Origin: Thermoleophilia bacterium
Lineage (GTDB): Bacteria > Actinomycetota > Thermoleophilia > Gaiellales > SKUG01
Reading direction: 5' to 3'
Length of the DNA: 9,845 nt
Assembly: GCA_025964465.1 (NCBI GenBank)
Contig: JAOPYS010000413.1
Coordinates: 1-9,845, forward strand
The notes under the pieces are model-generated. The model was not told where the DNA came from and did not search any database. It saw only the letters and a program-made list of their open reading frames with translations. Positions 6,072 to 9,845 of the stretch are shown here, in pieces; positions within the stretch are counted from its first letter, which is position 1; every line of letters begins with the position of its first letter. A program made the position numbers and the translations under genes.

Positions 6072-8069
6072 TCAGGCGGTGGGCAGCGGAATGGTGCCCT
6101 GCTCGGTGGAGAAGTCCGTGTGCTCGATGGTGACGTGCAGGGGTCCGGCCGTCGCGGCGATCGGCAGGTGCACGACGCCGTCGGCATCGGAGACGCCGGA
6201 CCACGTGTGCCCGGCGCCGTCACGCACCGTCACCGTCGCGCCGGGGACCTTCGGGTGCGATCCGTCGGCGGCCGCGTCGTCGTTGGCGATCGCGATCGCC
6301 AGCTCGCCGCTCGTTCCCGCGGCGGGCACCGCGCCGACGACCTTCCAGTCGACGCTGCGCACGTAGACGAAGCGCGTGCTCTCCTTGGTCTTGGCGCCGT
6401 CGGCCGCGGCACGGTCCAGCGCCTCGAACCAGCCACCGAGCTTCGCCGTGTCGAGTTCCTGGTGCTCCATCCCGTGGTCGGCGGTGAGCACGATCGCCGT
6501 GGATCCGGCGATGCCGCGCTTCTCGATGGTGTCGAGCACGCGACCGACCTGCCGGTCCACCTGCTGCAGGGCTCGGCGACCGGCCTCGCTGTGCGGCCCG
6601 TGGCGATGGCCCTGGCTGTCGACGAGCGTGTACTCGAACACCCCGAGCTTGGGCGGGGTGGCCTTGGAGAAGTACGCCTCGCCGATCGCCGTGCCCGCGA
6701 GGTCCTGCTGCGTGGAGGACTTCCAGTCGTCGACGTTCGCCTCGGCGTCCTTGTCGATCGTGGAGCGCCCCCGGAGGAAGTTGACGGCGATCTTGGCCGC
6801 GTTGGCGAGGAGGCTCGGGATGCCGTGGAGGCCGAGGATGTCGATGTCGGCGCCGCGCCCCGACGGCTGGTTGACGGCCATCGTGCGCGCCCCGGGGAAG
6901 GAGCGCTCGACGGCCTCGTAGATCGTCTCGACCTTGGGATCCATCAGCTGACCGGTGCGCAGCGAGTTCTTCCAGCCGCCATCGGTGATGAGGCGCTCGG
7001 TCTGGGTGGTGCGGTCCCACCACGAGTTGTTGACCAGGCCCGTGTGACCGGGCGACGCACCGGTCATGAGCGTGTTGTGGTTGGCCCACGTCACGGTCGG
7101 ATACTCCGCGAGCGAGCCATTGCGGAACATCGTGCCGGCCCGCATGATCCGCGCGAAGTTCGGCGCGCGCCCCGCCTTGACCTCGTCGAGCAGCGCGGTC
7201 TGGCTCATGCCGTCGATGGTGAAGATGATGGCGCGCTCGGCCGACCCGTAGGCGGCGCCGGTGCGACCGTCCTCGATGCTCGACGCGACCGAGTGGCCGT
7301 CCTGCCACCGCAGCAGCTGCGTGCGCTGCACGCCGGTGGCGTTGGTGCCGAGGACGGGGTGCACGCCGAGCAGCTCGGCGACCGTGGGGGCCACGTCCTC
7401 GTGCCGGACGCGCATGTCGACCACCGCACCCCGCGCGACCCCCGGGGCGGCGATGACGAGCGGCGAGCGCGACTGCACCATGTCCGGGATGCCGTGCGAG
7501 CCGGCGCCCGGGTGGTTCGGGTCGCCGCCGTTGGTCGGGATGTACACGAACTCCGGCGCGCGGGCGTTGTCGAACAGCTGCGCGATCCGCGCCAGCATGT
7601 CGGGGTAGGAGTTGTGCTGCTTCGGCACGGGCTTGCCGATGCCGCCCGCGGCGGCCGCCTCCTCCTCGATGGTCGCGAGGATCGTGCCGTCGACGTTCGG
7701 GATCGGGTTCTCGCCGCCCTGGGCGACGATGCGGTACCGGACCTCGCCGGTCGGCGTGGCCCAGCGCTCCCAGCGGATGAACCCGGTGCGCGAGCGCAGC
7801 TCGTAGGTCCCGCCGACGACGTTGAACATCGCGACCATGTCGACGCCCTCGGCCTCGAAGAGGCGCTTGATCGCCTGCTCGGCGTGCGGGCGTTCGCTGG
7901 CCGAGATGCCCTGGTCGCCATCCTGCAGCGGGAGCAGGCGGCGCGACCCGGGTGGCAGCTCGCCCTCGACGTAGCCGAGCGAAGCGGCCGATGCGCCGGG
8001 GAGCGGGGCGCCCACGCGGGTGGGCGGCAACGCGCCGCCGGAAGCCCACGGTGCGCGCGTCGGAGCCAT
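6072..8069 (-). CDS. Alkaline phosphatase / type I phosphodiesterase superfamily enzyme with permuted domain order
   Basis: The protein has 665 residues from the chosen ATG. The superfamily uses two metals and a Thr/Ser nucleophile. The C-terminal half holds Asp286 (IDGMS), the nucleophile candidate Thr327 in the T-V-T-W-A-N-H-N-T-L-M-T-G motif, Asp484 and His488 (DSQGH), and Asp531-His532 (ADHGM). What normally follows DHG is found at the N-terminus instead: Gly-Ser-His192-Gly, the PLVIAAPGV segment and the EDVAPT motif (224-229). So each element is present once in permuted order. Residues about 600-665 look like a small beta-sandwich (Ig/carboxypeptidase-regulatory type). No signal peptide is apparent. 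Start: ATG 8069 is chosen because the stretch up to the alternative ATG 8129 has rare codons; neither has a strong ribosome site. Substrate unknown (phosphodiester, pyrophosphate or phosphonate-type). Confidence 0.85.
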   Translation of the reverse strand: MAPTRAPWASGGALPPTRVGAPLPGASAASLGYVEGELPPGSRRLLPLQDGDQGISASERPHAEQAIKRLFEAEGVDMVAMFNVVGGTYELRSRTGFIRWERWATPTGEVRYRIVAQGGENPIPNVDGTILATIEEEAAAAGGIGKPVPKQHNSYPDMLARIAQLFDNARAPEFVYIPTNGGDPNHPGAGSHGIPDMVQSRSPLVIAAPGVARGAVVDMRVRHEDVAPTVAELLGVHPVLGTNATGVQRTQLLRWQDGHSVASSIEDGRTGAAYGSAERAIIFTIDGMSQTALLDEVKAGRAPNFARIMRAGTMFRNGSLAEYPTVTWANHNTLMTGASPGHTGLVNNSWWDRTTQTERLITDGGWKNSLRTGQLMDPKVETIYEAVERSFPGARTMAVNQPSGRGADIDILGLHGIPSLLANAAKIAVNFLRGRSTIDKDAEANVDDWKSSTQQDLAGTAIGEAYFSKATPPKLGVFEYTLVDSQGHRHGPHSEAGRRALQQVDRQVGRVLDTIEKRGIAGSTAIVLTADHGMEHQELDTAKLGGWFEALDRAAADGAKTKESTRFVYVRSVDWKVVGAVPAAGTSGELAIAIANDDAAADGSHPKVPGATVTVRDGAGHTWSGVSDADGVVHLPIAATAGPLHVTIEHTDFSTEQGTIPLPTA

Positions 8070-8418
8070 GCCTGTCGCCCCCGTGGCGGGCAGCTGTCGT
8101 CGACGGCGATGTGCGGGCACTCCCTGCATCCCTGCAAGTTTCCCGCGTGCGAGGCACCTCCACGCCGGATCCGGGCACCGGTGGGACGCGGTGGGCCACG
8201 GCCTTGGCCCATGTAAACGCGAAGTCATGCGCAGGTTCGGGAGGCGTGAGGCGTCTCGGCCCGCGAAGGACGCTGCGGGGCGTCTGCAACTCGTCACGTT
8301 GCGCGGGGCGCCTGCACCCCTCGCACCGCGGGACGCTCCGATCGGCAGTCATGCCACCATGCCGCCGATGTCCTCCCTGCACAACCCGGATGCGCCACCC
8401 CGGCCGCGCCGACCGCCG

Positions 8419-8437
8419 CGAACGCCCACCGCGTTCG
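8419..8437. repeat. 7-bp inverted repeat upstream of the HisKA gene
   Basis: CGAACGC (8419-8425) and GCGTTCG (8431-8437) are perfect complements around CCACC. The element ends 14 bases before the AAAGGA ribosome site of the HisKA gene. It could be an operator or a leader hairpin. It contains CGAAC and GTTCG halves, but their nine-base spacing does not fit the LexA N4 spacing. Confidence 0.4.
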
Positions 8438-8451
8438 GCCGTCGCCCGGCG

Positions 8452-8457
8452 AAAGGA
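8452..8457 (+). promoter_or_regulatory. Ribosome binding site of the HisKA-only gene
   Basis: AAAGGA lies ten bases before ATG 8468. It fixes the start directly before the HisKA homology and excludes longer versions of the frame. Confidence 0.55.
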
Positions 8458-8467
8458 CACGACCACC

Positions 8468-8734
8468 ATGGACACCCTCCTGCACGAGGAGCTCTCACAC
8501 GGGCTCCGCACTCCCCTCACCAGCGTCCTGGGGTACTCGGCGACGCTCATCGACCGCTGGGACCAGCTCGACGAACTCGAGCGGATGGAATTCGTCCGCG
8601 TGATGTACGGCGAAGCGCTGCGCATGGCACGATCGATGGAGGAACTCGACCGCCACCTGTACGGTGAATTTGCAGCGGAGGACGCTCGCTCGGGCCAGTT
8701 CAAGGGGCTCCGGGGGCTCGCCGATGCCTCGTAG
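8468..8734 (+). CDS. Orphan HisKA (DHp) domain mini-protein
   Basis: The protein has 88 residues and consists almost wholly of a histidine-kinase dimerisation/phosphoacceptor hairpin. His11 sits in Leu-Ser-His-Gly-Leu-Arg-Thr-Pro-Leu (9-17), matching the H-box. An amphipathic second helix follows at about 36-66. No sensor, HATPase_c or receiver domain is present in this frame or downstream. The residue after the His, normally Glu or Asp and important for autophosphorylation, is Gly here. It may accept a phosphoryl group from another kinase, form heterodimers with a kinase, or be only a helical scaffold. The ATG follows an AAAGGA site. The stop is two bases before the CHAP gene start, so the two are coupled. 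It could be a remnant of a full kinase, but the intact start, ribosome site and codon bias argue for a functional gene. Confidence 0.75.
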   Translation: MDTLLHEELSHGLRTPLTSVLGYSATLIDRWDQLDELERMEFVRVMYGEALRMARSMEELDRHLYGEFAAEDARSGQFKGLRGLADAS

Positions 8735-8736
8735 CG

Positions 8737-9513
8737 ATGAGCTACGAGACCGCACTGCAGCGCATGGGCGAGCTGCGGTCGTTGACCGGAGCGGGGCCCC
8801 TGACCCTGACCTCGACCGGCACGACCGTGGCCTCGCCGGGCGCCTTCGATGCGCAGCTGGCGCAGCAGCAGGCGCTGCTCGGCGCACGGTCTGACGGCGC
8901 CGCCTCGGCGGCGGCCGGCGGCACCGCCGCGCCGGCCGCCGAGACGATGTCGCAGTACGGCGTGCCGATCCTCACGGTCGCCGACCAGTACCGCATGCTC
9001 GGCATCGACGTGCCGACCGCGGGGGGCGTCGGGCCGGCCGCGGGCGCGAGCGGCGCCGGGGCGCGGATGGTCGCGCTGGCCCAGGGCGAGCTGGGGGTCA
9101 CCGAGACCTCTGGCAACAACGACGGCCCCCGGATCCGCGAGTACCGGTCCGCGACGGCGGGCGCGCAGGACTCCCCCGGACCCTGGTGCGCGTACTTCGT
9201 GAGCTGGCTGGCCAAGAACGCGGGCGCCCCGGTCGGCGCGGGCGGCAACGGCACGGGGTACGTGCCGACGCTCGAGGCGTGGGGCAAGCAGCAGGACCGT
9301 TTCGTCGAGTTCGGCAGCCAGCAGCCCAAGCCCGGCGACATCGCGATCTTCGACTGGGGCGGCGACGGCACCCCCGACCACACCGGCATCGTGGAGAGCG
9401 TCGGCGCGGACGGCACGATCAACACGATCGAGGGCAACTCCTCCGACCGCGTGCAGCGCCGCAGCTACGCGGCCAGCACGAACGACATCCGGGGCTTCGT
9501 GCGACCCGGCTGA
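8737..9513 (+). CDS. CHAP-domain cysteine peptidase/amidase (peptidoglycan hydrolase-like)
   Basis: The protein has 258 residues. The C-terminal half (about 108-256) is a CHAP domain with nucleophile Cys151 in Pro-Trp-Cys-Ala-Tyr-Phe-Val, His215 in Asp-His-Thr-Gly-Ile-Val-Glu, and the polar third residue in Glu232-Gly-Asn234. CHAP enzymes cleave peptidoglycan peptide or amide bonds. The N-terminus (about 1-50) is a short helical segment with Phe37-x2-Gln-Leu, followed by an Ala/Gly-rich linker. There is no signal peptide, so export would need another route (flagellar-type, other secretion or lysis). The N-terminal pattern is reminiscent of flagellum-associated muramidases, a weak impression. 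The ATG is two bases after the HisKA stop, and the next gene begins 16 bases after its own stop. No strong ribosome site is present, which fits translational coupling. Confidence 0.87.
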   Translation: MSYETALQRMGELRSLTGAGPLTLTSTGTTVASPGAFDAQLAQQQALLGARSDGAASAAAGGTAAPAAETMSQYGVPILTVADQYRMLGIDVPTAGGVGPAAGASGAGARMVALAQGELGVTETSGNNDGPRIREYRSATAGAQDSPGPWCAYFVSWLAKNAGAPVGAGGNGTGYVPTLEAWGKQQDRFVEFGSQQPKPGDIAIFDWGGDGTPDHTGIVESVGADGTINTIEGNSSDRVQRRSYAASTNDIRGFVRPG

Positions 9514-9529
9514 CGGGTAGGGCACGCGC

Positions 9530-9845
9530 ATGGCGCAGCTGCTCGTCGAGACCGACCCCTACCGCCCCGGACGCTGGACCCTGCGCAGCGACAACCCGTC
9601 GGTGCTCGCCGCGGTGCCCGACGCGCTCGTGCAGGTGCTGGACCTGGGCGCCGAGGCCATGTCGGGGTGGGCGCTGCACCCGGACGAGCAGGCAGGGGGT
9701 GCATCTGCGGCGTACGGCGACGAGCTGCGCGAGATCGGGCACGGCCCGCTCGTGCACGTCGTGGAGCTGGCGCGCCCGTGGCAGCACAACGTCGTCTGGG
9801 TGGACCGGTACCACCTCGTCGTGGTGGCGGCGCCGCCGACCCTCG
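9530..9845 (+). CDS. Unknown protein, N-terminal part (3' end outside window)
   Basis: An open frame starts at ATG 9530 and runs off the right edge, giving 105 residues. AGGG (9519-9522) lies seven bases upstream. The visible part has a Pro-Tyr-Arg-Pro-Gly-Arg-Trp motif near residues 10-16, two predicted helices, and Val/His-rich strands toward the edge (near 77-100). It contains no signal peptide, membrane helix or recognisable domain. The 16-base gap to the CHAP gene suggests the same operon. Codon bias supports coding. Its function is not known and I do not infer one. Confidence 0.65.
   Translation, partial: MAQLLVETDPYRPGRWTLRSDNPSVLAAVPDALVQVLDLGAEAMSGWALHPDEQAGGASAAYGDELREIGHGPLVHVVELARPWQHNVVWVDRYHLVVVAAPPTL

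Larger units (their letters stand above)
8070..8467. other. 398-base divergent intergenic region
   Basis: This gap separates the minus-strand phosphatase from the + strand HisKA/CHAP cluster, so it should carry promoters for both. No convincing -35/-10 pair is visible on either strand. The most AT-rich spot is around 8211-8217, which reads TTTACAT on the minus strand and could be part of a -10 for the phosphatase. An imperfect palindrome, GGGCCA/TGGCCC, lies at 8193-8210. A clear 7-base inverted repeat lies at 8419-8437. Frames crossing the gap have rare codons and no recognisable domain. If the phosphatase starts at 8129, the gap shrinks to 338 bases. Confidence 0.6.

Noticed and set aside
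5937..8216. A 759-codon + strand open frame opposite the phosphatase.
   Set aside because: It is antisense to the conserved active-site motifs of the phosphatase and its translation is low-complexity, typical of GC-rich antisense frames.
8070..8297. Longer N-termini of the phosphatase (starts at 8129, 8228 or 8297).
   Set aside because: The added residues use rare codons including TTA, have no signal peptide and no domain. ATG 8129 remains a weak alternative.
8419..8437. A second LexA box, from the CGAAC and GTTCG halves.
   Set aside because: The halves are nine bases apart, not the four required for the LexA dyad.
7952..8467. N-terminal extension of the HisKA frame that might encode a sensor domain.
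   Set aside because: It overlaps the divergent phosphatase start, shows noncoding codon use and is excluded by the AAAGGA site before 8468.
8468..9513. A toxin-antitoxin or phage lysis cassette.
   Set aside because: The small HisKA gene precedes a CHAP hydrolase, but there is no holin, immunity-like or phage gene nearby and the HisKA motif is specific.
6220..9531. A 1103-codon open frame on the minus strand spanning phosphatase, HisKA and CHAP genes.
   Set aside because: It is an Arg/Gly/Ala-rich shadow frame caused by high GC. It contains no domain and overlaps genes with clear family motifs.

Overview
The window is very GC-rich, codes densely on both strands and uses G/C-ending codons. 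Gene content includes a fused PafB-PafC-type double WYL regulator, a short CxxxxxxxxxC...CxxH 'DUF5763-like' protein and a Zn-ribbon/SPOR protein. Together this points to a high-GC actinobacterium. The class Thermoleophilia (Solirubrobacterales, e.g. Patulibacter or Conexibacter relatives) is my best guess. That placement is inference, because no rRNA or other marker is present. I see no tRNA, rRNA, CRISPR array, insertion sequence or phage module.

Left part (1-2150, + strand). The Ala/Lys-rich tail of a truncated gene overlaps by four bases a membrane protein with a cytoplasmic zinc ribbon, one TM helix, a TDP-repeat linker and a C-terminal SPOR-like domain. Two perfect GC palindromes lie at its 3' end. 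Next comes a monocistronic small gene with a putative Cys3-His zinc-binding tail. It has its own recognisable promoter and a strong intrinsic terminator at 2121-2146.

Middle part (2150-5783, + strand). A 688-residue regulator with two HTH-WYL-WCX units (natural PafB-PafC fusion) is preceded by a dyad that looks like an actinobacterial LexA/SOS box. If real, this box would put the SOS-independent DNA-damage regulator under SOS control. A PilZ protein with a complete c-di-GMP-binding signature follows. Its stop codon overlaps the start of a deoxynucleoside kinase (TGATG), so the last two are translationally coupled.

Right part. Facing these genes, on the minus strand, are a metal-dependent phosphodiesterase/alkaline phosphatase superfamily enzyme (8069-6072) and a small uncharacterised protein (6027-5800). 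The phosphatase carries each expected active-site element once, but its C-terminal half-domain comes before its N-terminal catalytic half, as in a circular permutation. After a 398-base divergent intergenic region there is a tight + strand cluster. It holds an 88-residue protein made of only a HisKA (DHp) helical hairpin, a CHAP-domain amidase/peptidase without signal peptide starting two bases later, and a truncated unknown gene running off the right edge.

The strongest leads are the permuted phosphatase, the LexA-like box upstream of pafBC, and the orphan HisKA/CHAP cluster. None amounts to a proven new system from sequence alone.
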